From Rhodocyclaceae bacterium (lineage in GTDB: Bacteria > Pseudomonadota > Gammaproteobacteria > Burkholderiales > CAIKXV01), in the NCBI GenBank assembly GCA_020248265.1, contig JADCHX010000004.1, forward strand, positions 353,473 to 417,472: DNA of 64,000 bases. Reading direction: 5' to 3'. Under the pieces are notes generated by a model. The model was given only the letters and a program-made list of their open reading frames with translations. It did not search any database and was not told the DNA's origin. Shown piece after piece: positions 18,239 to 29,174 of this stretch. The translations under genes were made by a program, and so were the position numbers. Position 1 is the first letter of the stretch. Each line of letters begins with the position of its first letter.

Positions 18239-18850
18239 ATGACCATTTCCGAGAATTATCGTGATCTCAATCGGCAGTTGCATGCTGAAAACAATGCTTT
18301 TGGGACGAGTGGCAGAAAGTGGGCCGTTGCAGTTGAATTTTTACATGCAAGATTCAAAATTAGTTCTGTTTTGGATTACGGCTGTGGAAAGCAGACTCTT
18401 TCTTCTGCTTTGCCTGCGCTTAACATCGCGGGCTATGATCCCGCAATTCCAGAGTTGTCCGCAAAGCCGGCTTCTGCTGATTTAGTTGTTTGCGGGGATG
18501 TTCTTGAGCACATAGAACCTGAATACCTTGATAAAGTAATTGAAGATCTTGATGGTCTGAGTAAAAAAATAGCTTTCATTGTGGTGTCAACACGTGAAGC
18601 GGCAAAAACACTTCAAGATGGAAGAAATGCCCATCTAATTGTTAAGCCAGCTGATTGGTGGGTCAGAAAACTCGAGTCTAGATTTGACATCTTGTTTCTA
18701 TTTGAGAATCAGGCAGCTTCGGAATTGGTTGTTTTGATGGCAAGTAGGAAATCTAAGGTAATGAGTGTTTTAAATAAAGCAAGATGGATTTTTGGTGATC
18801 GAAGCTACGCTTACTTGTTCTCGACTTGTGCTGAGGTATACAGAAAGTGA
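18239..18850 (+). CDS. Small class I SAM-dependent methyltransferase
   Basis: 203 residues. Motif I is VLDYGCGKQTL near residue 41, and ADLVVCGDVLEHIEP near residue 80 is the post-I and motif II region. It follows wzt by 15 bases. The gene is strikingly AT-rich compared with the rest of the window, using codons such as AAA, TTT and ATA freely, a sign of separate and recent origin. In context it probably methylates a sugar of the glycan or its cap; substrate unknown. Confidence 0.8.
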   Translation: MTISENYRDLNRQLHAENNAFGTSGRKWAVAVEFLHARFKISSVLDYGCGKQTLSSALPALNIAGYDPAIPELSAKPASADLVVCGDVLEHIEPEYLDKVIEDLDGLSKKIAFIVVSTREAAKTLQDGRNAHLIVKPADWWVRKLESRFDILFLFENQAASELVVLMASRKSKVMSVLNKARWIFGDRSYAYLFSTCAEVYRK

Positions 18851-18967
18851 CCTGTGGTAGTTTAGCTACTCATGGTTGCCTTTCGCATGTCAAAATCAGA
18901 ATGAGAAAGTTGCAGTTCAATTGTTTCTAGACGATTGAAGAAAATTAAAGAATAGAAGACTTTGCCG

Positions 18968-20744
<1,777 letters not shown>

Positions 20745-20759
20745 CCAACTGTCGCGCTG

Positions 20760-21749
20760 ATGCTTGATCCAGGCCCTCAACCGAGAGTATCGGTTGTAAT
20801 CGTCAACTGGAATGGAGAACGGTTCCTCGACCGCTGCCTTTCGGCGTTATTGGCCCAGACAGTTGCGCCACACGAGATCATCTTGATAGACAACGCAAGC
20901 ACTGACGCCTCGCTCGTTATTGCTCGTCGTTTTCCATCAGTCCGTGTGCTGGTACAGAACGAGAATCTGGGTTTTGCTCGGGGCAACAACTTGGCGATCG
21001 CGGCTGTCTCTGCTGAATCCCAGTGGATCGTGACGTTGAATCCTGATGCTTTTGCAGAACCGAACTATCTGGAGGCCTTGTTGGCTGCGGCAGGTGCCAA
21101 TCTCGGGTTTGATTTTTTTGCGAGCAAGCTGGTCAACGCCGCAGATACGACGTTACTTGATGGAGAAGGGGACGCGTACCATCTGAGCGGACGAGTTTGG
21201 CGCATTGGACATGGCGTTCCTGCGCCATCATTATCTGAACCTGTGCGCGAAGTGTTCTCGCCTTGTGCAGCCGCAGCGATGTATCGGCGTAGTGATCTTC
21301 TTGAGCTTGGCGGATTCGACGAGGATTATTTTTGTTATTCGGAAGACGTTGACCTCGGGTTTCGCCTGCGGTTGGCGGATTATCGTTGTCTCTATGTGCC
21401 CGCGGCGGTAGCGCACCATGTTGGCTCGGGTACCACAGGCAGCCAGCACAGTGATTTTGCTGTCTATCACGGCCATCGTAATCTGGTCTGGACCTTTGTA
21501 AAAAACATGCCAGGCGCTTTGTTCTGGCTGATGTTGCCACTGCACGTTGTATTGAATCTCGTGAGCATTATCTGGTTCGCTTTGCGCGGTCAAGGCGCGA
21601 TCATTATTCGAGCCAAGCGCGATGCTCTATCTGGTGTGCCCAGGATGTGGCGCAAGCGCAAGCAGATTCAAAAAGCGAGGGTCGCGTCGATCTGGGGTAT
21701 CTGGCGGGTCTTGGACAAGCGCTTGCTCCCAATGGGAAGAAAAGCATGA
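20760..21749 (+). CDS. Family 2 glycosyltransferase, rhamnosyltransferase-like
   Basis: 329 residues with a GT-A fold. VSVVIVNWNGERFL starts the UDP/dTDP-sugar domain, IDNASTD and ENLGFARGNN follow, TLNPDAF supplies the metal-binding Asp region, and FDEDYFCYSEDVDLGFRLR is the acceptor and ED block seen in WbbL-type rhamnosyltransferases. The C-terminus has one or two hydrophobic stretches that could anchor it. A dTDP-rhamnose donor is likely given rmlBDAC upstream, but inferred. Its stop overlaps the next start as ATGA. Confidence 0.88.
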   Translation: MLDPGPQPRVSVVIVNWNGERFLDRCLSALLAQTVAPHEIILIDNASTDASLVIARRFPSVRVLVQNENLGFARGNNLAIAAVSAESQWIVTLNPDAFAEPNYLEALLAAAGANLGFDFFASKLVNAADTTLLDGEGDAYHLSGRVWRIGHGVPAPSLSEPVREVFSPCAAAAMYRRSDLLELGGFDEDYFCYSEDVDLGFRLRLADYRCLYVPAAVAHHVGSGTTGSQHSDFAVYHGHRNLVWTFVKNMPGALFWLMLPLHVVLNLVSIIWFALRGQGAIIIRAKRDALSGVPRMWRKRKQIQKARVASIWGIWRVLDKRLLPMGRKA

Positions 21750-22639
21750 TCCCTACGGTTTCCGCCATCATCGTCAATTACAACGCTGGCCCTTTGCTGA
21801 GCGGTTGTGTGCATTCCTTGCTCGCCTCCTCGCTGGCGATTGAGATTATCGTGGTGGATAACGCTTCGCATGACGGGAGCCTGGAAGACCTTCCGGTCGC
21901 ACCACACATTCGCGTTATCCGAAACCCGAGCAATGTAGGATTTGCAGTGGCGTGCAATATTGGTATGGCTGCATCGTCCGCGCCATCCTTGCTGTTCCTG
22001 AACCCTGACTGTGCTTTTCAACCCGGTGCTGTTGCGACACTATTGTCTGCCTTGCAGTCTGCCCACCAGGTGGGCATGGTAGGTGGTTTGCTGGTCAATG
22101 AGGATGGAATCGAACAAGGTGGTGGGCGGCGGGCTGTACCCACGCCATGGCGTTCGTTCGTAAGGGCCTTTGGCTTGTATCGCTTTGCCGACCGCTGGCC
22201 CAAGCTGTTTTATGATTTTCATCTGCACAAGCAGCCCTTGCCTGAAGGCCCGATCGAGGTCGAAGCCATTTCCGGTGCGTGCATGTTGGTCAAGCGTGAA
22301 GCGGTGGAAGATGTGGGTAGTTGGGATGAAGGTTATTTTCTGCACTGCGAGGACCTGGATTGGTGCATTCGCTTTCGGAGAAAGGGCTGGAAGATTCTTT
22401 TTGTGCCCGATGCACGCATTTTCCATGCGTTAGGTGCGTGTAGCCGGTCGCGTCGTGTGTTTGTCGAATGGCACAAGCACAAGGGCATGTTGCGGTTCTA
22501 TGGTAAATTTTTTCGTCGTCAGTATCCGGGTGCGTTGATGTGGCTGGTGACGCTCGGCGTGTGGTTGCGCTTTTGTTTGGCTGCGATTTACTTGACAGTC
22601 CGGCGTTGGCTCGCCGAGTTGGGGTTGATTCGTGGCTGA
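21746..22639 (+). CDS. Family 2 glycosyltransferase, rhamnosyltransferase-like (paralogue of the preceding gene)
   Basis: 297 residues. It shows TVSAIIVNYNAGPLL, VDNASHDGS, NPSNVGFAVACN, LFLNPDC, and a WDEGYFLHCEDLDWCIRFR acceptor block, matching its upstream neighbour domain by domain. The ATG at 21746 overlaps the upstream stop by four bases; the frame is open 33 codons earlier but that part reads as shadow. Likely another rhamnosyl transfer in the same repeat unit. The gene ends four bases before the inverted IS3 remnant. Confidence 0.88.
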   Translation: MIPTVSAIIVNYNAGPLLSGCVHSLLASSLAIEIIVVDNASHDGSLEDLPVAPHIRVIRNPSNVGFAVACNIGMAASSAPSLLFLNPDCAFQPGAVATLLSALQSAHQVGMVGGLLVNEDGIEQGGGRRAVPTPWRSFVRAFGLYRFADRWPKLFYDFHLHKQPLPEGPIEVEAISGACMLVKREAVEDVGSWDEGYFLHCEDLDWCIRFRRKGWKILFVPDARIFHALGACSRSRRVFVEWHKHKGMLRFYGKFFRRQYPGALMWLVTLGVWLRFCLAAIYLTVRRWLAELGLIRG

Positions 22640-22643
22640 ATTG

Positions 22644-22800
22644 TGAGCTTCCCTCTGTATTTCGCCTTCCAACTCGTTGGCATTAAGCCGCCATTCGTTG
22701 CTCATGCTGAGCGCTGATCCAATCGTTGAGGAACCGCGCAGGCGAAGAGTGGCCCAGTCAGGGCATCGATCACGACCTGCGCCGTCATCCTCGACCCGAT
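22644..22800 (-). mobile_element. Decayed IS3-family element, copy 2 (inverted)
   Basis: TGAGCTTCCCTCTGTATTTC from 22644 matches the right terminal repeat of copy 1. On the minus strand the interior gives the same OrfB tail (frame-shifted ISAQHEQR-like end) and a block shared with copy 1 around GACGGCGCAGGTCGTGATCG. The deletion differs from copy 1: almost everything but the last ~150 bases is gone, and no left repeat is seen. The remaining bases to recG (22801-22907) hold no recognised feature. Confidence 0.8.
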
Positions 22801-22907
22801 CGACCCGCCGGCTACGCCAGGTGCACCGGGCCGGTGAGACGCTGTTCATCGATCACGCGAGCATAGTGCCCCGCCCGCCACCCACGCTTCTCGATTAGCA
22901 TCCTCGG

Positions 22908-25043
22908 ATGCCCGGCGCATCCTGCAAGCACAATTCCGCTGCCGACGTCCCTCCGCGGGCGGCCACCAGCGCCGGCCCGCCCGGGATCAACCCGGCCCAG
23001 ACCAGGCTGCTCGCCCGCATCGGCCTGCGCACGCTCGCCGACCTCGTACTCCACCTGCCCCTGCGCTACGACGATGAGACCCGTCTGTCGACCATCGCCG
23101 AGGCGACACGGGTGCTCGGCGGTGGTGCGGTCGTGGTGGAGTGCGTCGTGCGTGACGCGCAGGTCCGGTTCAAGCCCCGGCGCACGCTGGTCGTCACGGT
23201 CGACGACGGCACGGGCGAGCTGACGCTGCGGTTCCTCAACTTCTACCCCAGCCAGCAGCGCGCGCTCGAGCCGGGCGTGCGCATCCGGGCCGTGGGCGAG
23301 ATCCGCGGCGGATTCATCGGCGCGGAGATGGTCCACCCGCGCTGGCGGGTGCTGACTGAAGGCACGCCGATGCCGGACCGGCTGACGCCGGTCTATCCGA
23401 CCACCCAGGGTCTGTCGCAGCCCGTGCTGCAGCGGCTGGTAAGTCGGGCGGTCGCGCAGGCGGACCTGTCCGAAACGCTGCCCGCGTCATTGCTCGGCGG
23501 CCTCGGGCTGCCGCCGTTCGCCCAGAGCCTGCACCTGCTCCACGCCCCCCCCGCCGACATCGACGCCGCCGCCCTCACCAACCGAACCCACCCCGCCTGG
23601 CGCAGGATGAAGTTCGACGAACTGCTGGCCCAGCAGCTCTCGATGCGCATGCACCGCAACAGCCGCTCGTCCCGGAGCGCACTGCCGCTGCCGTTGGCCG
23701 GCAGGCTGGCGCGGCAGGTTCTCGCCACCGCCGGCCTCGACCCGACGCGCGCCCAGGCGCGCGTGCTCGCCGAGATCTCCGCCGACCTGGCGCGCGGCCA
23801 GCCGATGCAGCGGCTGCTGCAGGGCGACGTCGGCAGCGGCAAGACGCTGGTGGCGGCGCTGGCCGCCGCCCAGGCGGTCGAGGCTGGTACGCAGGTGGCA
23901 GTGATGGCGCCGACCGAGCTGCTCGCCGAGCAGACCTTCCGCAAGTTCGAAGGGTGGTTCGCGCCGGCTGGCGTCGAGGTGGCCTGGCTCGCGGGCAGCC
24001 TCACGAAGAAGAAGCGCGCCGCCGCCTGTGCCCGGCTCGCCGCCGGCGAAGCCTCGATCGCCGTCGGCACCCACGCGCTGTTCCAGCAGGGCGTCGATTT
24101 CAGCAAGCTGGCGCTGGCCATCGTCGACGAGCAGCACCGCTTCGGCGTGAACCAGCGGCTCGCGCTGCGCGGCAAGGGGCTGGACGCCGGCGCTGCATCC
24201 GCCAGCACTGCGTCTCCAGCCGAGGCGCACCTGCTGATGATGACCGCCACCCCCATCCCGCGCACGCTGGCCATGGCCTGCTATGCCGACCTCGACGTGT
24301 CGACCATCGATGAGCTGCCGCCCGGCCGCAGCCCGATCGCCACCCGGCTGGTCGGCGACCATCGCCGCGACGAGGTCATCCAGCGGGTGCGCGACGCCTG
24401 CATGCAGGGCCGCCAGGCCTACTGGGTGTGTCCGCTGATCGAGGAGTCGGAGGCGCTGCAGCTGCAGACGGCGGTGGATACCCACGCCGCGCTGTGCGCG
24501 ACCTTCCCCGAGCTGTCGGTCGGCCTGGTACATGGCCGGCTGAAGGCGGCGGAGAAAGCGACGACCATGGCCGCGTTCAAGGACGGTGCGCTGCAGCTGC
24601 TGGTGGCCACGACGGTCATCGAAGTCGGCGTCGACGTGCCCAATGCCTCGCTGATGGTGATCGAGCATGCCGAGCGGATGGGGCTCGCGCAGCTGCACCA
24701 GTTGCGCGGGCGGGTCGGGCGCGGCAGCGCGAAGTCGTCGTGCATCCTGCTCTACCAGACGCCGCTGTCGCCGCTCGCCCGCGAGCGGTTGAAGGTCGTG
24801 TTCGAGAGCAGCGACGGCTTCGAGATCGCCCGCCGCGACCTCGAGTTGCGCGGCCCGGGCGAGTTGATGGGGGCGCGGCAGAGCGGCCTGCCGATGCTCC
24901 GCTTCGCCGATCCGGTGCAGGATGTCGACCTGCTGGAGGCTGCCGTCGAGGCGGCCGGGCCCTTGCTCGAACGCGAGCCGGAGGCCGCCCGGCGGCATCT
25001 CGCCCGCTGGCTGCCCGAAGCCTTGCAATGGTTGAACGGGTGA
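22908..25043 (+). CDS. recG: ATP-dependent DNA helicase RecG
   Basis: Branch-migrating helicase that remodels stalled forks and Holliday junctions. 711 residues: an N-terminal wedge/OB domain (about 1-210, including GELTLRFLNFYPSQ), then the two helicase lobes with Walker A GDVGSGKT (about 306), DEQHRFG (the DExH motif II, about 408), MTATPIPRTLAM (motif III) and the C-terminal QLRGRVGRG (motif VI). Length and motif order are normal. The ATG at 22908 is the first in frame. It opens the conserved recG-ubiC-ubiA segment. Confidence 0.97.
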   Translation: MPGASCKHNSAADVPPRAATSAGPPGINPAQTRLLARIGLRTLADLVLHLPLRYDDETRLSTIAEATRVLGGGAVVVECVVRDAQVRFKPRRTLVVTVDDGTGELTLRFLNFYPSQQRALEPGVRIRAVGEIRGGFIGAEMVHPRWRVLTEGTPMPDRLTPVYPTTQGLSQPVLQRLVSRAVAQADLSETLPASLLGGLGLPPFAQSLHLLHAPPADIDAAALTNRTHPAWRRMKFDELLAQQLSMRMHRNSRSSRSALPLPLAGRLARQVLATAGLDPTRAQARVLAEISADLARGQPMQRLLQGDVGSGKTLVAALAAAQAVEAGTQVAVMAPTELLAEQTFRKFEGWFAPAGVEVAWLAGSLTKKKRAAACARLAAGEASIAVGTHALFQQGVDFSKLALAIVDEQHRFGVNQRLALRGKGLDAGAASASTASPAEAHLLMMTATPIPRTLAMACYADLDVSTIDELPPGRSPIATRLVGDHRRDEVIQRVRDACMQGRQAYWVCPLIEESEALQLQTAVDTHAALCATFPELSVGLVHGRLKAAEKATTMAAFKDGALQLLVATTVIEVGVDVPNASLMVIEHAERMGLAQLHQLRGRVGRGSAKSSCILLYQTPLSPLARERLKVVFESSDGFEIARRDLELRGPGELMGARQSGLPMLRFADPVQDVDLLEAAVEAAGPLLEREPEAARRHLARWLPEALQWLNG

Positions 25044-25113
25044 GCGCCCGCTGACGCCGAAACCCAATGCCGGCATAGAATCGACCGTCGGCGTGTCGCC
25101 GTGGACTGAAGTC

Positions 25114-25821
25114 ATGCGTATTCCTGCCGATAATCTCTCACGGGCCGCTGATGCACCGCGTGCGCGCTGGCACCGTGTCGTACCCGCATTGCCGGGGCAG
25201 CGTGCCTGGCTGACCGGCGAGGGATCGCTCACCCAGCGGCTCAGGCAGGCGGCGCGGACGTTTGAAGTGGTGCGCCTCGCCCAGCAGCGGGGTGGGGCCT
25301 GCAATGATGAAGTGGCCTGTATCCGGTCTGCGGCGGGGCGCGGTAACCGCCTTCAGGGGCGACCGGGGGCTCAGCGCGGCGTGTCGCGAAGGCTCGCCAC
25401 CCTGACAAGGGAGGTACTCCTGGTATGCGATGGTCTGCCGACGGTCTTCGCGCACAGCGTGATCGACGCCTCCGCGTTGCGTGGCCGCTGGCGCTGGCTC
25501 GCCGGGCTCGGCGTACGGCCGCTCGGCGAAGCGCTGTTCAGCGACCCGCTGGTTCGGCGCGGCCCGCTGCGCTTCCGCCAGCTCCGGGCGCCGGACCGTC
25601 GCTACCGGAGCGCCGCCGCCGAACTTGCCGCGCGCGGGCTGCCCGTTCCCCGGTCGCTCTGGGCGCGGCGGTCGGTGTTCAGCGCTGGCGGGCGGCAATT
25701 GCTGGTGACAGAGGTTTTCCTGCCCGCCGTGGCATCCTTGCGCCCGGTGCACGCGCCGCAGTACGCAGTCCCGCGGATGCAGCCGCGCACACCTTCCGAT
25801 GAACACGCCGATGGCCGATAG
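25114..25821 (+). CDS. ubiC: Chorismate lyase
   Basis: Releases pyruvate from chorismate to give 4-hydroxybenzoate, the first committed step of ubiquinone synthesis. 235 residues; family features are RQAARTFEVVRLAQ, REVLLVCDGLPTVFAHSVI (containing the active-site Arg and the AHS(V/I) block), LGEALFSDP and the C-terminal LVTEVFLP with its Glu. The ATG at 25114 is chosen; a GTG at 25093 is possible. There is an insertion of about 25 residues (near 50-80) compared with short UbiC proteins. It overlaps ubiA by 23 bases, implying co-transcription. Confidence 0.88.
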   Translation: MRIPADNLSRAADAPRARWHRVVPALPGQRAWLTGEGSLTQRLRQAARTFEVVRLAQQRGGACNDEVACIRSAAGRGNRLQGRPGAQRGVSRRLATLTREVLLVCDGLPTVFAHSVIDASALRGRWRWLAGLGVRPLGEALFSDPLVRRGPLRFRQLRAPDRRYRSAAAELAARGLPVPRSLWARRSVFSAGGRQLLVTEVFLPAVASLRPVHAPQYAVPRMQPRTPSDEHADGR

Positions 25822-26710
25822 CGCCCGCGCAGGTCCGATCCCGCTCGCGACCCGCCTGTCCCATTACGAAAAGCTGATGCGCCTGGATCGCCCGGTGGGC
25901 ATCCTGCTGCTGCTCTGGCCCGCGCTGTGGGCGCTCTGGCTGGCTTCGAGGGGGCAGCCCGACCTGGTTCTGGTCTGGATCTTCGTGCTCGGCGCGGCGC
26001 TGATGCGCTCGGCCGGCTGCGTGGTGAACGACATCGCCGACCGGAATTTCGATCGCCATGTCGCGCGCACCCGTGACCGCCCCATCACTGCCGGGTTGGT
26101 CGGCGTGAAGGAGGCACTGGTGCTGGCGGCGGTGCTGACCGTACTCGCCGGCTCGCTGGTGCTGATGCTGAACTGGCTCACCATCGCGATGTCCCTGCTC
26201 GCGCTGATGTTCGCCTTCACCTACCCGTTTACCAAGCGGTTCTTCGCTGTACCGCAGGCCTATCTCGGCATCGCATTCGGCTTCGGCATCCCGATGGCCT
26301 ATGCAGCCGCCACCGGCGGCGTGCCGCTGGTGGCCTGGGTGATGATGCTCGCCAACGTGTTCTGGGCGATCGCCTACGACACCGCCTATGCGATGGTCGA
26401 TCGTGAGGACGACCTGAAGATCGGCATCAAGACCTCGGCGATCACCTTCGGCCGCTTCGACCTGGTCGGCATTGCGCTCGCCCATGGCGCGTTCCTGCTG
26501 ACGATGATCGCCGTCGGCGTGATGACCGGGCGCGGCGGGGTCTACTTCGGCGCGCTGGTGCTGTGCGCGCTGCTCGCGCGCTACCAGGTGGCGCTGTGCG
26601 CCACGCGCGAGCCGCAGCAATGCTTCAAGGCGTTCATGAACAACATTGCGGTGGGCGGTGTCGTGTTCGTGGGGATTCTGATGGATGGGTGGTTCAGGGT
26701 GGCGTTGTAG
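25799..26710 (+). CDS. ubiA: 4-hydroxybenzoate polyprenyltransferase
   Basis: Inner-membrane enzyme attaching the polyprenyl tail to 4-hydroxybenzoate. 303 residues with about eight or nine transmembrane helices. Both Asp-rich Mg-pyrophosphate motifs are present: NDIADRNFD (about 76-84) and DTAYAMVDREDD (about 196-207). The MRLDRPVGILLLLWPALWALW N-terminus (read in two parts: MRLDRPVG, LLLLWPALWALW) is typical. It overlaps ubiC and is followed by 73 bases and then a toxin-antitoxin pair. Confidence 0.96.
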   Translation: MNTPMADSARAGPIPLATRLSHYEKLMRLDRPVGILLLLWPALWALWLASRGQPDLVLVWIFVLGAALMRSAGCVVNDIADRNFDRHVARTRDRPITAGLVGVKEALVLAAVLTVLAGSLVLMLNWLTIAMSLLALMFAFTYPFTKRFFAVPQAYLGIAFGFGIPMAYAAATGGVPLVAWVMMLANVFWAIAYDTAYAMVDREDDLKIGIKTSAITFGRFDLVGIALAHGAFLLTMIAVGVMTGRGGVYFGALVLCALLARYQVALCATREPQQCFKAFMNNIAVGGVVFVGILMDGWFRVAL

Positions 26711-26783
26711 GGCCGATGGGGCCATTCCAGCTCGGGTGTCGCCTCCCGGGCTTGCCGTATCATGCGGTTCCAGCTTGGAGACC

Positions 26784-27017
26784 ATGATGGAGCAACTAGA
26801 GCGCATAACCCAGCAGCCAGGTGTGATGGGCGGTAAGGCTTGCATCCGCGGCCAGCGGGTCACGGTTGGCATGGTCGTCGCCCAGATCGGAGCCGGCCGC
26901 ACCGTCGACGAGCTACTCCGCGACTATCCGTACCTGGAACATGAAGATGTGATGCAGGCGCTGCGGTATGCGGCGTGGCGGGCCGAGGAACGTGAGGTCC
27001 ATCTGCATCCGGCATGA
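26784..27017 (+). CDS. DUF433 domain antitoxin-type protein
   Basis: 77 residues with the DUF433 pattern: ITQQPGVMGGKACIRGQR, VGMVVAQIGAGRTVDELL and YPYLEHEDVMQALRYAAW. DUF433 proteins form a winged-helix-like DNA-binding fold and are commonly the antitoxin of PIN-like toxin pairs. The start at 26784 (Met-Met) follows TTGGAGACC. The stop overlaps the next start as ATGA. Two-gene arrangement and sizes fit a type II toxin-antitoxin module. Confidence 0.88.
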   Translation: MMEQLERITQQPGVMGGKACIRGQRVTVGMVVAQIGAGRTVDELLRDYPYLEHEDVMQALRYAAWRAEEREVHLHPA

Positions 27018-27376
27018 AGTTGCTTGTCGACATGAACCTGTCGCCGCGTTGGATCGATTTCCTCGAAGGCGCCGGTTTCGAGGCGACGCATTGGTCGACC
27101 ACAGGAGTTGCAGACGCCACGGATCACGCGATCATGGCGCATGCGCGAGCCAACGATTTCGTTGTCCTGACTCACGATCTCGACTTTGGCGCGATCCTGG
27201 CGGCGACCCGCGGATACAAGCCGAGTGTCGTGCAGGTGCGATCGTCGAACGTCAGCCCGGAAGCCGTCGGGCCCGCCGTTGTCGCGGCCCTGAGGCAGAT
27301 GAGCCAGGATCTGGAGGCGGGCGCGCTGGTCACCGTTGATCCGGTTCGCGCACGGTTGCGGGTGCTCCCGCTTTAG
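27014..27376 (+). CDS. DUF5615 PIN-like toxin
   Basis: 120 residues. LLVDMNLSPRW carries the first acidic residue of the PIN-like fold, TDHAIMAHARANDFVVLTHDLDFG the central acidic cluster (D..I..A...D..V.T.D.DF), and the C-terminus is all beta/alpha as in Mut7-C/DUF5615 proteins. Such proteins are predicted ribonucleases partnered by DUF433 antitoxins, here encoded immediately upstream with a four-base overlap. The putative catalytic acids appear intact. Confidence 0.87.
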   Translation: MKLLVDMNLSPRWIDFLEGAGFEATHWSTTGVADATDHAIMAHARANDFVVLTHDLDFGAILAATRGYKPSVVQVRSSNVSPEAVGPAVVAALRQMSQDLEAGALVTVDPVRARLRVLPL

Positions 27377-27487
27377 CTCGGTGTTGTCCGCACCTGTCCG
27401 GCCGGTGTGGAGTTGGCTGGCAGCGCCGCATTCGTTGACCTTAGGTTGCCCCCGTTCATACACTTCTGGGCCCTTCTGGAGACTTTC

Positions 27488-27670
27488 ATGAATACCGTAA
27501 TCCGCGAATCGGGCGAGCGTGCGGCGATCGCCCCTGCGCAACCGGCAGTTGCGATTGAGCCTACTGCCGAGGTTGTCTACTCACTGCTGGAACTTGTCGC
27601 GGGCATTTCTCCACGCAATTTGCATGGCGAGGTTGACTTCGGTGCGCCCGCTGGCAAGGAAACGACCTGA
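27488..27670 (+). CDS. 60-residue MazE/AbrB-type antitoxin-tail peptide
   Basis: The last 30 residues, LVAGISPRNLHGEVDFGAP, resemble the toxin-binding tail of MazE-like antitoxins (usually a GITPENRHGE.D.G..VG.E pattern). The N-terminal AbrB DNA-binding half is not recognisable: the first 30 residues are Ala/Glu-rich and lead into VVYSLLELV. No toxin gene follows; ubiD starts at the base after its stop. It may be a decayed antitoxin or a small protein coupled to ubiD. The ATG at 27488 lies 7 bases after CTGGAGACT. Confidence 0.5.
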   Translation: MNTVIRESGERAAIAPAQPAVAIEPTAEVVYSLLELVAGISPRNLHGEVDFGAPAGKETT

Positions 27671-29155
27671 TTGAAATACTACGACCTGCGCGACTTCATC
27701 GCGCAACTGGAAACCCTCGGTGAACTGAAGCGCATCGCCACCCCGGTGTCGCCCAACCTCGAGATGACCGAGGTGTGCGACCGCGTGCTGCGTGCCGGGG
27801 GCCCGGCCATCCTGTTCGAGCAGCCGACCGGGCACGCGATGCCGGTCCTCGGCAACCTGTTCGGCACCACGAAGCGCGTGGCGCTCGGCATGGGCCAGGA
27901 CGATCCGTCGGCGCTGCGCGAGATCGGCAAGCTGCTGTCCTACCTGAAGGAGCCTGAGCCGCCGAAGGGGCTGCGCGATGCCTGGGACAAGTGGCCCCTG
28001 CTCAAGCAGGTGCTGAACATGGCGCCTAAGGAGGTCTCGCGGCCGGCCTGCCAGCAGCAGCGCATCGAGGGCAGCGAGGTCGATCTCGGCCGGTTGCCGA
28101 TCCAGACCTGCTGGCCGGGAGACGCCGGGCCGCTGGTCACCTGGGGCCTCACCGTCACGCGCGGCCCGGTGCGCGCGCGGCAGAACCTCGGTATCTACCG
28201 GCAGCAGGTGATCGGCCGCAACAAGCTGATCATGCGCTGGCTCGCGCATCGCGGCGGCGCGCTCGACTTCCGTGACCATGCGAAGGCGCATCCCGGCCAG
28301 CCGTTCCCGGTCGCGGTGGCGCTGGGCTGCGATCCGGCGACCACGCTCGGTGCGGTGACGCCGGTGCCCGACACGCTGTCCGAATACCAGTTCGCCGGGC
28401 TGCTGCGCGGCGGTCGCACCGAGCTGGCGAAATGCATCGGCAACGACCTGAAGGTGCCGGCCACCGCAGAGATCGTGCTCGAAGGGGCTATCCATCCGGA
28501 CGCATCCTCGCCGACCGGCTGGGAGACCGCGCTGGAAGGCCCGTTCGGCGACCACACCGGCTACTACAACGAGCAGGACCGCTTCCCGGTGTTCACCGTC
28601 GAGCGCATCACCCATCGCAGCGATCCGTTGTACCACTCCACCTATACCGGAAAGCCGCCGGACGAGCCGGCCATCCTCGGCGTCGCATTGAACGAGGTGT
28701 TCGTACCGCTGCTGGTGCGCCAGTTCCCCGAGATCGTCGACTTCTACCTGCCGCCGGAGGGCTGCTCGTACCGGATGGCGGTGGTCAGCATCCGCAAGCA
28801 GTATCCCGGGCATGCGAAGCGGGTGATGTTCGGCATCTGGAGCTTCCTGCGCCAGTTCATGTACACCAAGTTCATCCTGGTGACCGACGACGATGTCGAC
28901 GTGCGCGACTGGAAGGAAGTGATCTGGGCGATGACCACGCGCGTCGATCCGGCGCGCGACACGCTGCTGGTCGAGAACACACCGATCGACTACCTCGACT
29001 TCGCCAGCCCGGTGTCTGGGCTGGGTTCGAAGATGGGCATCGATGCCACCAACAAGTGGCCCGGCGAGACCACGCGCGAATGGGGCACGCCGATCGCCAT
29101 GAGCGCCGAGGTGAAGGCGCGCATCGATTCGATCTGGGGCGGGCTGGGGCTGTAG
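27671..29155 (+). CDS. ubiD: 3-octaprenyl-4-hydroxybenzoate carboxy-lyase
   Basis: Prenylated-FMN-dependent decarboxylase of ubiquinone synthesis. 494 residues, close to the E. coli enzyme over its whole length: [13 protein letters not shown] at the N-terminus, [39 protein letters not shown], the active-site region EIVLEGAI with [11 protein letters not shown], and [11 protein letters not shown] near the end. The start is TTG at 27671, directly after the preceding stop and preceded by AAGGAAACG; no ATG fits. It belongs functionally with ubiC and ubiA, from which it is separated by the toxin-antitoxin genes. Confidence 0.96.
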   Translation: MKYYDLRDFIAQLETLGELKRIATPVSPNLEMTEVCDRVLRAGGPAILFEQPTGHAMPVLGNLFGTTKRVALGMGQDDPSALREIGKLLSYLKEPEPPKGLRDAWDKWPLLKQVLNMAPKEVSRPACQQQRIEGSEVDLGRLPIQTCWPGDAGPLVTWGLTVTRGPVRARQNLGIYRQQVIGRNKLIMRWLAHRGGALDFRDHAKAHPGQPFPVAVALGCDPATTLGAVTPVPDTLSEYQFAGLLRGGRTELAKCIGNDLKVPATAEIVLEGAIHPDASSPTGWETALEGPFGDHTGYYNEQDRFPVFTVERITHRSDPLYHSTYTGKPPDEPAILGVALNEVFVPLLVRQFPEIVDFYLPPEGCSYRMAVVSIRKQYPGHAKRVMFGIWSFLRQFMYTKFILVTDDDVDVRDWKEVIWAMTTRVDPARDTLLVENTPIDYLDFASPVSGLGSKMGIDATNKWPGETTREWGTPIAMSAEVKARIDSIWGGLGL

Positions 29156-29174
29156 CGGGGCAGCTGCTGGCGCC

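Noticed and set aside
22812-23336. Minus-strand frame ending GPVHLA beside the second IS remnant
   Set aside because: Mostly antisense to recG; the last 30 codons looked gene-like (VIDEQRLTG) but match no family I know and lack a proper start.
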